Shown piece by piece: positions 39,718-47,655 of a stretch of DNA of 64,000 bases. The notes beneath the pieces are model-generated. The model saw only the letters and a program-made list of their open reading frames with translations. It did no database searches and was not told the DNA's origin. Source of the DNA: Pseudomonas khorasanensis (GTDB lineage Bacteria; Pseudomonadota; Gammaproteobacteria; Pseudomonadales; Pseudomonadaceae). Positions within the stretch are counted from its first letter, which is position 1, and each line of letters opens with the position of its first letter. The stretch is from assembly GCF_014268505.2 (NCBI RefSeq), contig NZ_JABWQP020000002.1:434001-498000 (forward strand), given 5' to 3'. Both the position numbers and the translations under genes were made by a program.

Positions 39718-41097
39718 ATGCGCCAAATCTGGAAATCCTTTCGAGCGCTGTATTTTGCCTCGCTGATGATGTTGATCGGCTCAGGCCTTCTCTCTACTTA
39801 TCTGGCTCTACGGCTGGCCGCTGACAATGTCGACGGGCTGTGGGTCGGTGCGCTGATGGCCGCCAACTATTTCGGTCTGGTGCTGGGCGGCAAGATCGGC
39901 CACCGCTTGATCGCCCGGGTGGGGCATATTCGCGCCTATTCGGCGTGTGCCGGGATCGTCGGTGCGGCCGTGCTTGGGCATGGTCTGGTGGATTGGCTGC
40001 CGGCGTGGCTGGTGCTGCGTACGATTGTCGGTCTGGGCATGATGTGTCAGTACATGGTGATCGAAAGCTGGCTCAACGAGCAGGCGGACGCCAATCAACG
40101 CGGTCTGGTGTTCAGCGGTTACATGATCGCTTCGTATCTGGGGCTGGTGCTCGGTCAACTGATACTGGTCATGCACCCAAGCCTGGGCCTGGAACTGCTG
40201 ATGCTGGTTGCACTGTGCTTTGCGCTGTGTCTGGTGCCGGTGGCGTTGACCCGGCGGATTCACCCGGCGCCGCTGCACCCGGCGCCCATGGAGCCGCGCT
40301 TCTTCATCAAGCGCGTGCCGCAATCACTGAGCACGGTGCTCGGGGCAGGTCTGATCATCGGTTCGTTTTACGGTCTGGCGCCGCTGTATGCCTCGCAACA
40401 GGGCTTGTCGACCGAGCAGGTCGGTCTGTTCATGGGCAGCTGTATTTTCGCCGGTCTGCTGGTGCAGTGGCCATTGGGCTGGTTGTCCGACCGTTACGAC
40501 CGGGCGCTGCTGATTCGTTGCTTCGCCGGATTCCTGGCAGTGGCGGCGTTGCCATTGGCGATCATGCCGCAGGTGCCACTGGAGGTCCTGTTCGTTGTTG
40601 GTTTCTTCTGTTCGCTGGTGCAGTTCTGTCTATACCCGCTGGCCGTGGCATTTTCCAACGACCACGTTGAAGGTGATCGTCGCGTATCGCTGACGGCGAT
40701 GCTGCTGGTGACCTACGGCGTCGGTGCGAGCATCGGGCCGCTGCTCGCCGGCGTGCTGATGAAATTCCTCGGCAGTCAGAGCCTGTATGCGTTTTTCAGT
40801 TTCTTCGCGCTGGTGCTGGTCTGGCGGATTCGTCCGAAAGCGGTCACCAACCTGCACCAGGTCGACGACGCACCGCTGCATCACGTGGCGATGCCCGACA
40901 GCATGTCGAGTTCGCCACTGGTCGCGGCGCTTGATCCACGGGTTGATGAGCAGGTGGTGCAGGAACAAATGGTGCAGGATCCGGCACCGGCCACTCCAGA
41001 ACCAGAGCCGGCCGCTCAGCCGGAAGCCGTGGACGAAAGTGAGGCGGATAGCGGTGATGAGAAACCTGCACCGGATATCAGCGGTGCCAGACCTTAA
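39718..41097 (+). CDS. MFS transporter, YcaD-like
   Basis: 459 aa with about twelve hydrophobic spans between residues 8 and 375. Features include the MFS loop GGKIGHRLIARVGHIRA after helix 2 and LGWLSDRYDRALLIR after helix 8. The last 80 residues form a long cytoplasmic tail rich in Pro, Glu and Ala (DPAPATPEPEPAAQPEA), which is unusual. In sequence style it matches the YcaD/UPF0226 group of unknown substrate. It may export or import a compound related to the upstream amine ligase, but this is only proximity. A terminator follows. Confidence 0.85.
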   Translation: MRQIWKSFRALYFASLMMLIGSGLLSTYLALRLAADNVDGLWVGALMAANYFGLVLGGKIGHRLIARVGHIRAYSACAGIVGAAVLGHGLVDWLPAWLVLRTIVGLGMMCQYMVIESWLNEQADANQRGLVFSGYMIASYLGLVLGQLILVMHPSLGLELLMLVALCFALCLVPVALTRRIHPAPLHPAPMEPRFFIKRVPQSLSTVLGAGLIIGSFYGLAPLYASQQGLSTEQVGLFMGSCIFAGLLVQWPLGWLSDRYDRALLIRCFAGFLAVAALPLAIMPQVPLEVLFVVGFFCSLVQFCLYPLAVAFSNDHVEGDRRVSLTAMLLVTYGVGASIGPLLAGVLMKFLGSQSLYAFFSFFALVLVWRIRPKAVTNLHQVDDAPLHHVAMPDSMSSSPLVAALDPRVDEQVVQEQMVQDPAPATPEPEPAAQPEAVDESEADSGDEKPAPDISGARP

Positions 41098-41120
41098 GCC
41101 AGCCATAAATACTGGCGCAT

Positions 41121-41155
41121 AAAAAGGGCAGCCCTGTCAGGGGCTGCCCTTTTTA
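41121..41155. terminator. Bidirectional terminator between MFS gene and flgZ
   Basis: AAAAAGGGCAGCCCC-TGTCA-GGGGCTGCCCTTTTT. A-run on one side and T-run on the other, 23 bp after the MFS stop and 15 bp after the flgZ stop. Confidence 0.93.
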
Positions 41156-41169
41156 TTGATCGCTTCGAA

Positions 41170-41916
41170 TCAGAGATCGTCTTTGTCGAAACGTCGTGCT
41201 TCACGCTGCAACTGATAAACGAAGCGCTCGACGTTACGCGCAGCCTGACCACTGATGTTGTGGAAGCGCAGGCCGGCAAAGGTGATGTTGAGTTTTTCTT
41301 CGAAGTGCAGGTAGCGCAGTTCGACAGAGATCGGTTGGTTGCCGAACAACGGCGGGGCGACCATGCGATCGTAGACCTGACCCAATTGCAGGCGGTCAGT
41401 GATGTCGCCTTCGAAACGCAACTTGCAGCCGGTAGCCGAGATGTCCAGCAGCTTGCCGCCGATCGGTGCCTTGAGCTTTTCGCCACCGAGCTCGACGCTG
41501 ACCAGATCAGTCAGTTTCAGTGCGGCGCGAAAGGCATTGCGACGCTGGTGATACACCACTTCGGTCGGCAACTCGCCGGTGTAGAAACGATCACCGTCGG
41601 ATTCTTCGATGTTCAGCGTGCCGGTGCATTCCCAGGCGATGCGCACGCCGTCATGGAAACCTTCGACCTTGAACGGCTCGCCGGCCTGCAGAAAACGTTC
41701 GCCGTCGCGCGGGATCATTTCATCCAGGGCAATCGAGGCGGTGTCGCGGTCGACCTTGATCAGGTAGCTCTGAAAGCGCTGGCTGCGCTCATGGAAGGTG
41801 ATGATCAGCGGGTCGTGGCTGTCTTGCAGCTGGCGCAGGTTGCTGGAGATTTCCAGTGGCGTGGTGAGCACCTTCGGAGGCTGCGGAGCATCATCCGCGC
41901 TTAGGGTGTTGGACAC
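41170..41916 (-). CDS. flgZ: FlgZ/YcgR c-di-GMP-binding flagellar brake protein
   Basis: 248 aa with an N-terminal YcgR domain (about 15-110) and a C-terminal PilZ domain. The c-di-GMP site is intact: RNAFR (126-130, the RxxxR motif) and DISATG (158-163, the D/N-x-S-x-x-G motif). In pseudomonads this YcgR homologue is called FlgZ and slows swimming when c-di-GMP is high. It is the last gene of the flgM-flgN-flgZ unit, probably read from the sigma-28 promoter before flgM. Length is typical. Confidence 0.93.
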   Translation of the reverse strand: MSNTLSADDAPQPPKVLTTPLEISSNLRQLQDSHDPLIITFHERSQRFQSYLIKVDRDTASIALDEMIPRDGERFLQAGEPFKVEGFHDGVRIAWECTGTLNIEESDGDRFYTGELPTEVVYHQRRNAFRAALKLTDLVSVELGGEKLKAPIGGKLLDISATGCKLRFEGDITDRLQLGQVYDRMVAPPLFGNQPISVELRYLHFEEKLNITFAGLRFHNISGQAARNVERFVYQLQREARRFDKDDL

Positions 41917-42008
41917 GGTTCTTCAATCTCCAGACAAAAAAAGACTACGGCTGGCCAGTATTTTGCCAGCATGTTTCGCAGGTTGATAGTGCTGGGCCAT
42001 CGAATGGC

Positions 42009-42476
42009 TCACGCCTGGCTGAGCGTACGCGGCTTGACGGGTTTGGCGAATGTCCCGCTGGCGTCGTAGAGCGCTGGCGGCTCGCCCCCGGTGAGGATTT
42101 TCAGCTGATTGGCCGTGGTGGCCTGCTGAATCTGGATCGACTGGCCATTCTTGACGTTGGCGGCCTGGCACTGAGCGATCAGGTCGGTCAATGCGTCGCC
42201 CTGCGTGAGCAGCTGCTCGCCAAGGCTCGACTGGCTGGCCAGTTGCTCCAGACCCGTGCGATCGGTCGGCAGGTTGAGGCTGGCGAGGATTTCGCTGCGC
42301 TTGCGGCCATGCTGCTCGAGCAGAATGATCAATGCCTGCTTGGTGGCCAGAATTTCTTCGAGCAGCGGCATGTCGCGACCATGCAAAGCGATGGATTCGG
42401 TTTGCAATAACTCCAGCAATTGTTGAGCTGGGGCAAAGTCGTCGTTGATCAGTTGCAATAAGTTAGTGTCGTGCAT
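42009..42476 (-). CDS. flgN: Flagellar export chaperone FlgN
   Basis: 155 aa, predicted mostly helical. It begins MHDTNLLQLINDDFAPAQQL and carries the FlgN-like stretch QTESIALHGRDMPLLEEIL then ATKQALIILLEQHGRKR. FlgN escorts the hook-filament junction proteins FlgK and FlgL to the export gate. It lies 48 bp after flgM and 92 bp before flgZ, all on the minus strand. The C-terminal third is less conserved. Confidence 0.9.
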   Translation of the reverse strand: MHDTNLLQLINDDFAPAQQLLELLQTESIALHGRDMPLLEEILATKQALIILLEQHGRKRSEILASLNLPTDRTGLEQLASQSSLGEQLLTQGDALTDLIAQCQAANVKNGQSIQIQQATTANQLKILTGGEPPALYDASGTFAKPVKPRTLSQA

Positions 42477-42524
42477 GGCTGGCCTTGGGGTTTAAGCGTC
42501 CAAAAGCCTGGCGCCGGCAAAAGC

Positions 42525-42851
42525 CTAGCGCTGGGCTTCGAAGTTGAGCAGTTTGCTGGCTACACGGTTGCTGTCGACTTTATAGCTGCCATCGGCAATC
42601 GCGGCTTTCAACTCGGCCACACGGGCGTTGTCGACAGCGGGTTGATCGCGCAGCTTGTCAGTGACCTTCTGCAACTGTTGAGCCTCATTGCTGAGGTGTA
42701 CCGATTCCCCGCTTTTTGCGACATTGGCTTGTTCGGCCTGGGTATTCAGCGGCGCGGAGGGGCTGTTTTCAGCGCTTTCCTTGGCGTTGCTGGTACGCGT
42801 GCTGCCTGTCAGAGACGAGGAACTGTTCAAACGGCTGAAATCGATGACCAT
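42525..42851 (-). CDS. flgM: Anti-sigma-28 factor FlgM
   Basis: 108 aa. It begins [18 protein letters not shown]. The sigma-28 binding half is the C-terminal [20 protein letters not shown] near 86-105, the FlgM signature. The N-terminal half is Ser/Asn-rich and disordered, as needed for secretion through the completed hook. A near-consensus FliA promoter sits 36 bp upstream, giving the classic feedback loop in which sigma-28 makes its own inhibitor. Confidence 0.95.
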   Translation of the reverse strand: MVIDFSRLNSSSSLTGSTRTSNAKESAENSPSAPLNTQAEQANVAKSGESVHLSNEAQQLQKVTDKLRDQPAVDNARVAELKAAIADGSYKVDSNRVASKLLNFEAQR

Positions 42852-42886
42852 GATAAAAACCTCTGGGAATTTGGACGCTTGCCATG

Positions 42887-42913
42887 TTTTCGGCTATCCC
42901 CTGAAAAACTTTA
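42887..42913 (-). promoter_or_regulatory. Sigma-28 (FliA) promoter of flgM
   Basis: On the minus strand TAAAGTTT (42913-42906), 11-bp spacer, GCCGAAAA (42894-42887). Consensus is TAAAGTTT-N11-GCCGATAA, so one mismatch in sixteen positions with perfect spacing. Confidence 0.88.
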
Positions 42914-43012
42914 GGCCCAATTAACCATGAGCTTGCATGCGCCGATGCGAGACCTGCTGCGGCACAGTTTAGGGAAGCGACGGGATCCGCGCCAGTTTTC
43001 TCCATGGGGCTT

Positions 43013-43774
43013 TTACATGGCCACTTCCACCTGTCCGGGCGCGGTCACCTGCGCCTTGATAACACGTTGAGAATTAAGGTTTTTTACCCGGATCTGTTCT
43101 TTCATCCCGCCGTTGGAGAGGGCTTCGCCCGGCATCCGCACGGCGAGCGTGCCGCTGCGCGCGATGATAACCACCTGGTCGCCTTTGCGAACAACCTCGG
43201 CCTGTTCCAGGTGTACCAGTGTGATGACCTGATCGGCGACCGTTGGTCGGGTTAATTTCTGCCCGATCGCTTCATCGACTGACGTCAAAAAACCCTGATT
43301 GATTGTGCTGACGTCGCGCTCACGCAAGGTCACATCCTGCGGCTGAATAATGCCAGCGCGTTTTAGTGGACGAGTGGTCGTCACGATCTCGCGAAACAGG
43401 CGCACTTGAGCGGGTACGAACACCGTCCAGGGCGAGCTGCCTTCGCAGCGAACCTTCACCGTGACACGGCCCAGCGGGCGTGCCGGGCTCTCCAGCGTCG
43501 CTGTCAATTCCTTGTCGCACATAGGCATGCGCATGCGCGGGTCGAGCTGGTTGACTTCGATCTCGTAGCGACCTTCGGTTTGACTGTTCGTCAGATAGTC
43601 CTCTACGGTGAACTCAAGAAAGCCCTGAGTCACGCCGATAAGCATATCAGGCAAGGTAACCGCGTCAGCATTGGCAGGGCTGCCAGCAAGCAGGCAGTAA
43701 ACGGCGGACACCGCGCAAAGCCCTTTGCGAAGGGAGGATGTCAGGCGTCGGGAAAATGTCGTTTGAGCGTTCAT
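43013..43774 (-). CDS. flgA: Flagellar P-ring assembly chaperone FlgA
   Basis: 253 aa, periplasmic chaperone for FlgI P-ring assembly. Signal peptide at about residues 1-36 (RKGLCAVSAVYCLLAGSPANA). The C-terminal SAF-type domain carries KRAGIIQPQDVTLRERDVS and the typical GDQVVIIARSGTLAVRMPGEAL. I use the ATG at 43774. However, a sigma-54 site ends only 12 bp before it, so the mRNA would start almost at the ATG; the real start might be a GTG at codon 22 with AAAGGG upstream. Transcribed away from cheV. Confidence 0.9.
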   Translation of the reverse strand: MNAQTTFSRRLTSSLRKGLCAVSAVYCLLAGSPANADAVTLPDMLIGVTQGFLEFTVEDYLTNSQTEGRYEIEVNQLDPRMRMPMCDKELTATLESPARPLGRVTVKVRCEGSSPWTVFVPAQVRLFREIVTTTRPLKRAGIIQPQDVTLRERDVSTINQGFLTSVDEAIGQKLTRPTVADQVITLVHLEQAEVVRKGDQVVIIARSGTLAVRMPGEALSNGGMKEQIRVKNLNSQRVIKAQVTAPGQVEVAM

Positions 43775-43785
43775 ACGGGTTAAAA

Positions 43786-43801
43786 AGCAAGCGCCGTGCC
43801 G
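43786..43801 (-). promoter_or_regulatory. Sigma-54 promoter of flgA
   Basis: On the minus strand CGGCACG-GCGC-TTGCT: GG and GC at the -24/-12 spacing. It shares the 15-mer GGCACGGCGCTTGCT with the flgB promoter. Expected to be FleQ-dependent. Confidence 0.75.
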
Positions 43802-43857
43802 TTTAGCAATGAATGTGCGTCGCAAACAACACTTGGCGTTGGTGTAGGAGTCTGGGC

Positions 43858-44790
43858 ATGGCTGGTGTAATGGATTCGGTGAACCAGCGCACGCAACTGG
43901 TAGGGCAGAATCGCCTCGAGCTGCTGTTGTTCCGTCTCGACGGTCCGCAGCTCTACGGGATCAACGTGTTCAAGGTTCGGGAAGTGCTGCAATGCCCGTC
44001 ACTGACGTTGATGCCCAAGTCCAGTCCTGTCGTGTGCGGGGTGGCGAGCATTCGAGGGGCGACCATTCCGATCCTGGATCTGGCAATGGCGACCGGCTCG
44101 GGAGCGTTGAAAGACAAGAAAAACCCGTTCGTGATCATCACGGAGTACAACACCAAGACCCAGGGTTTCCTGGTCCGCTCGGTGGAGCGCATCGTCAACA
44201 TGAACTGGGAAGAGATTCATCCGCCGCCCAAGGGCACGGGTCGCGATCATTACCTGACCGCTGTGACTCGGGTGGACAATCAGTTAGTCGAAATCATCGA
44301 CGTCGAGAAGGTACTGGCCGAAGTGGCGCCGACACCGGAAGCGATTTCGGTGGGCGTGGTCGATGTCGAAACGCAGGCCAAGGCGTTGTCGCTGCGGGTG
44401 CTGACGGTCGATGACTCGTCGGTGGCGCGCAAGCAGGTGACGCGTTGTCTGCAGACGATCGGCGTTGAAGTGGTGGCGCTGAACGACGGCAAGCAGGCGC
44501 TGGATTACCTGCGCAAGCTGGTCGATGAGGGCAAGAAGCCGGAAGAAGAGTTCCTGATGATGATCTCCGATATCGAGATGCCGGAGATGGACGGGTACAC
44601 CCTGACGGCGGAAATCCGCGGCGACGCACGCATGCAAAAGCTCCATATCATCCTGCACACTTCGTTGTCGGGGGTATTCAATCAGGCGATGGTCAAGAAA
44701 GTCGGTGCCGATGACTTTTTGGCCAAATTCCGCCCTGATGACCTGGCATCCCGGGTAGTCGACCGGATCAAAGCAGCAGATATCAGCTAG
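43858..44790 (+). CDS. cheV: Chemotaxis adaptor CheV
   Basis: 310 aa: CheW-like coupling domain (about 15-165, with LLLFRLDGPQLYGINVFKVRE and VASIRGATIPILDLAMATG) followed by a receiver domain (about 178-305, with VDDSSVARKQ, phospho-Asp in MMISDIEMPEMDG and the Lys in ADDFLAKF). It couples receptors to CheA and tunes adaptation by phosphorylation. The ATG at 43858 has TAGGAG upstream. cheR follows after 46 bp. Together with flgA, flgM and flgN this is the conserved pseudomonad order. Confidence 0.95.
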   Translation: MAGVMDSVNQRTQLVGQNRLELLLFRLDGPQLYGINVFKVREVLQCPSLTLMPKSSPVVCGVASIRGATIPILDLAMATGSGALKDKKNPFVIITEYNTKTQGFLVRSVERIVNMNWEEIHPPPKGTGRDHYLTAVTRVDNQLVEIIDVEKVLAEVAPTPEAISVGVVDVETQAKALSLRVLTVDDSSVARKQVTRCLQTIGVEVVALNDGKQALDYLRKLVDEGKKPEEEFLMMISDIEMPEMDGYTLTAEIRGDARMQKLHIILHTSLSGVFNQAMVKKVGADDFLAKFRPDDLASRVVDRIKAADIS

Positions 44791-44836
44791 GGGCGTTTTG
44801 TCCCTGGCGATTCACACGATTTAAGAGGCGGCATCA

Positions 44837-45664
44837 TTGTCTACGGGTAATTTGGATTTCGAACAGTTCCGGGTCTTCCTGGAAAAAGCCTGTGGCATTC
44901 TGCTCGGTGAAAACAAGCAGTATCTGGTCTCGAGCCGTCTCAACAAACTGATGGAGCAGCAAGGCATCAAGTCCCTGGGTGAGCTGGTTCAGCGCATCCA
45001 GACCCAGCCGCGCAGCGGTTTGCGCGAGCAGGTGGTCGATGCCATGACGACCAACGAAACCCTGTGGTTTCGTGATACCTATCCGTTTGAAGTCTTGAAG
45101 AACAAGGTATTGCCGGAAGCGATCAAGGCCAGCCCCAATCAGCGTCTGCGAATCTGGTCGGCGGCGTGCTCGTCGGGTCAGGAACCGTACTCGCTGTCGA
45201 TGTCGATCGACGAGTTCGAGCGCAGCAACCTGGGCCAGTTGAAGATGGGCGTGCAGATCGTTGCCACGGACCTGTCCGGCCTTATGCTCAATAACTGCAA
45301 GACCGGCGAGTACGACAGCCTGGCGATCGGTCGCGGTCTGTCGCCGGAACGCCTGCAACGCTATTTTGACCCGAAAGGGCCGGGGCGTTGGGTCGTCAAG
45401 GCACCGATCAAGAGCCGGGTGGAGTTTCGCTCGTTCAACCTGCTCGACAGCTACGCCGCGTTGGGCAAGTTCGACATCGTGTTCTGCCGCAACGTGTTGA
45501 TCTACTTCTCTGCCGAAGTGAAGAAGGACATCCTGTTGCGCATTCACAGCACGCTGAAGCCGGGCGGGTATCTGTTCCTTGGCGCGTCCGAAGCGCTGAA
45601 CGGTTTGCCGGATCATTACCAGATGGTCCAGTGCAGCCCGGGGATCATTTACCAGGCGAAGTGA
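44837..45664 (+). CDS. cheR: Chemotaxis protein methyltransferase CheR (TTG start)
   Basis: 275 aa; methylates receptor glutamates using S-adenosylmethionine. The N-terminal helical domain has LLGENKQYLVSSRLNKLM. The SAM-binding site is IWSAACSSGQEPYSLSM, then FDIVFCRNVLIYFSAEVKKD and LKPGGYLFLGASEALNG. The start is TTG at 44837 (MSTGNLDFEQF), with AAGAGGCG upstream; no ATG or GTG would keep the conserved N-terminus. Ends with a clear terminator. Confidence 0.95.
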   Translation: MSTGNLDFEQFRVFLEKACGILLGENKQYLVSSRLNKLMEQQGIKSLGELVQRIQTQPRSGLREQVVDAMTTNETLWFRDTYPFEVLKNKVLPEAIKASPNQRLRIWSAACSSGQEPYSLSMSIDEFERSNLGQLKMGVQIVATDLSGLMLNNCKTGEYDSLAIGRGLSPERLQRYFDPKGPGRWVVKAPIKSRVEFRSFNLLDSYAALGKFDIVFCRNVLIYFSAEVKKDILLRIHSTLKPGGYLFLGASEALNGLPDHYQMVQCSPGIIYQAK

Positions 45665-45684
45665 TTGCAGCAGCAATAAAGAAC

Positions 45685-45710
45685 GGGAGGCCTAAAAGCC
45701 TCCCTTTTTT
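45685..45710 (+). terminator. cheR terminator
   Basis: GGGAGGC-CTAAAA-GCCTCCC followed by TTTTTT, 21 bp after the stop. Confidence 0.93.
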
Positions 45711-45744
45711 ACGCCTGTCGAAATGCTCCCTGACAGCAAATCCC

Positions 45745-45832
45745 TGTGGGAGCGAGCCTGCTCGCGATAGCGGTCTGGCAGCAAAAGATATGTCGACTGA
45801 TACAACGCCTTCGCGAGCAGGCTCGCTCCCAC
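45745..45832. repeat. REP doublet 6 (cheR-flgB)
   Basis: Forward copy at 45745 and inverted copy ending at 45832. It lies between the cheR terminator and the flgB sigma-54 promoter. Confidence 0.95.
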
Positions 45833-45967
45833 GGTTGTCCGCCGGTGATAGTGAGAGGCAGCCAAGCGGCAGAAAAGCGGCATTCAGCGGAAGCCGGTTG
45901 CCGCTTTTCTGGCATTGCCGCTGTGCCGGTTTGGCGCAAGGCCCCGGAATACGCGGGTTTTATCATT

Positions 45968-45983
45968 TGGCACGGCGCTTGCT
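45968..45983 (+). promoter_or_regulatory. Sigma-54 promoter of flgBCDE
   Basis: TGGCACG-GCGC-TTGCT matches the sigma-54 consensus TGGCACG-N4-TTGCW at every position, 42 bp before the flgB ATG. Expected to be activated by FleQ or FleR. Confidence 0.9.
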
Positions 45984-46025
45984 AAAGCTCAGTTACGAAA
46001 AACCGGTCACCTGAAGGTTCCCGAC

Positions 46026-46436
46026 ATGAGCATCAGCTTCGATAAAGCGCTCGGCATTCACGAAAAGGCATTGGGCTTCCGCGCCCAGCGTGCCGAAGTG
46101 CTGGCCAACAACATCGCCAACGCCGACACCCCGAACTACAAGGCGCGGGATCTGGAGTTCTCCAAAGTGCTTGAAGCACAGACCGAGAAGACCAAAACCG
46201 GCGGCCACTTTGCCCTGAACATGACCAATAGCCGTCACATCGAGGCTGAGGGGCTGGGCAACGGCGACGAGTCGCTGATGTATCGCACGCCGATGCAGCC
46301 TTCGATCGACCAGAACACCGTGGACGCTCAGCTGGAACAGTCGAACTACGCGGAAAACGCCGTCGGCTTCCAGGCCAGCTTCACCTTGCTCAACAGCAAA
46401 TTCAAAGGGCTGGTATCAGCCCTGCGCGGAGAATAA
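46026..46436 (+). CDS. flgB: Flagellar proximal rod protein FlgB
   Basis: 136 aa, axial rod protein exported by the flagellar type III system. The rod signature is RAEVLANNIANADTPNYKARD (residues about 20-40). The C-terminal helix SNYAENAVGFQASFTLLNSK is the axial coiled-coil segment. First gene of the operon behind a consensus sigma-54 promoter; flgC begins 3 bp after its stop. Confidence 0.96.
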   Translation: MSISFDKALGIHEKALGFRAQRAEVLANNIANADTPNYKARDLEFSKVLEAQTEKTKTGGHFALNMTNSRHIEAEGLGNGDESLMYRTPMQPSIDQNTVDAQLEQSNYAENAVGFQASFTLLNSKFKGLVSALRGE

Positions 46437-46439
46437 TCC

Positions 46440-46883
46440 ATGTCCCTGTCCAGCGTTTTCAACATTGCCGGCAGCGGCATGAGCGCCCAGACCACGCGTC
46501 TGAACACCGTGGCCTCGAACATCGCCAACGCCGAAACCGTTTCGTCGAGCATCGACCAGACCTATCGCGCCCGTCACCCGGTATTCGCCACCATGTTCCA
46601 GGGCGGCCAGGCCGGCGGCAGCAACTCGCTGTTCCAGAACCAGGACGCTGCCGGCCAGGGCGTGCAGGTGCTTGGCGTGGTCGAGGACGACAGTAATCTT
46701 GAAGCGCGCTACGAGCCGAACCATCCGGCCGCTGACGGCAAAGGTTACGTCTACTACCCGAACGTCAACGTGGTGGAAGAGATGGCTGACATGATTTCCG
46801 CGAGCCGGTCTTTCCAGACCAACGCCGAAATGATGAACACCGCCAAAACCATGATGCAGAAAGTACTGACCCTCGGTCAGTAA
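46440..46883 (+). CDS. flgC: Flagellar rod protein FlgC
   Basis: 147 aa. N-terminal rod motif GMSAQTTRLNTVASNIANAE and C-terminal SYQAN-like helix (SASRSFQTNAEMMNTAKTM). Proximal rod component between FlgB and FlgF. Starts 3 bp after flgB and is followed by flgD after 15 bp; complete. Confidence 0.96.
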   Translation: MSLSSVFNIAGSGMSAQTTRLNTVASNIANAETVSSSIDQTYRARHPVFATMFQGGQAGGSNSLFQNQDAAGQGVQVLGVVEDDSNLEARYEPNHPAADGKGYVYYPNVNVVEEMADMISASRSFQTNAEMMNTAKTMMQKVLTLGQ

Positions 46884-46898
46884 TAAGGGGCGACTGCC

Positions 46899-47624
46899 AT
46901 GAGCGTTACGGATACCACCAGCAGCCTGGGCATGAAAGACATCCTGGCCAACTCGTCGAAGACGAGCAGCACCACGTCGGGTGGCATCGCTTCGGCGACC
47001 AACAGCGCCACCGGCGGCCAGGCGCTGGGCAAGGATGCTTTCCTGCAGTTGCTGGTCACCCAGCTGAAAAACCAGAACCCGCTCGACCCGCAGGACAACA
47101 GCGCATTCGTTGCGCAACTGGCGCAGTTCAGCAGCCTTGAAGGCATCACCACGCTGAACTCCACCGTGAGTGGGCTTGCCGGCAACTACAACTCGTCGCA
47201 GGCGCTGCAGGCTTCGTCGCTGGTCGGTCGCAATGTGATCGTACAGACCAACACCGCGCAGCTCGACGATCCGAGCAAAGGCCTCACCGGTTCGGTCAAC
47301 GTGCCTTCGTCCATCGCGGGCGGCACCGTGACCATCACCGACAAGGACGGCAAAACGGTGCGCACCATTGACCTGGGCAGCCGTGCCGCCGGCGCCGCGA
47401 GCTTCACTTGGGATGGCAAGGACACTGCGGGCACCGTCGTGCCAGTTGGCACTTACACATTCAAGGCCAGCGCACCGATCAACGGCACCGCGACGGACCT
47501 GGCGACCTACCTGCCGGCTACCGTCAACAGCGTGACGATCAGCCAGACCGGTGGCGAGCTGATGCTCAACCTGGCCGGCAAGGGCACCGTTGCCCTGTCC
47601 AAAGTACAAACCATTGGTATATAG
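46899..47624 (+). CDS. flgD: Hook-cap (hook assembly scaffold) protein FlgD
   Basis: 241 aa. N-terminal export/cap region with DAFLQLLVTQLKNQNPLDPQ and FVAQLAQFSSLEGITTLN (family signature, about 45-85). Next come a FlgD Tudor-like and FnIII-like region (FTWDGKDTAGTVVPVGTYTF). It caps the growing hook and is replaced by FlgK. flgE follows after 31 bp. Confidence 0.96.
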   Translation: MSVTDTTSSLGMKDILANSSKTSSTTSGGIASATNSATGGQALGKDAFLQLLVTQLKNQNPLDPQDNSAFVAQLAQFSSLEGITTLNSTVSGLAGNYNSSQALQASSLVGRNVIVQTNTAQLDDPSKGLTGSVNVPSSIAGGTVTITDKDGKTVRTIDLGSRAAGAASFTWDGKDTAGTVVPVGTYTFKASAPINGTATDLATYLPATVNSVTISQTGGELMLNLAGKGTVALSKVQTIGI

Positions 47625-47655
47625 AGCCGACTAACCCGGCACAAAGGAGTGGAAC

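Noticed and set aside
43781..43801. Sigma-28 promoter for cheV (TAAA...GCCG)
   Set aside because: Spacing between TAAA and GCCG is 13 instead of 15 and the rest does not match.
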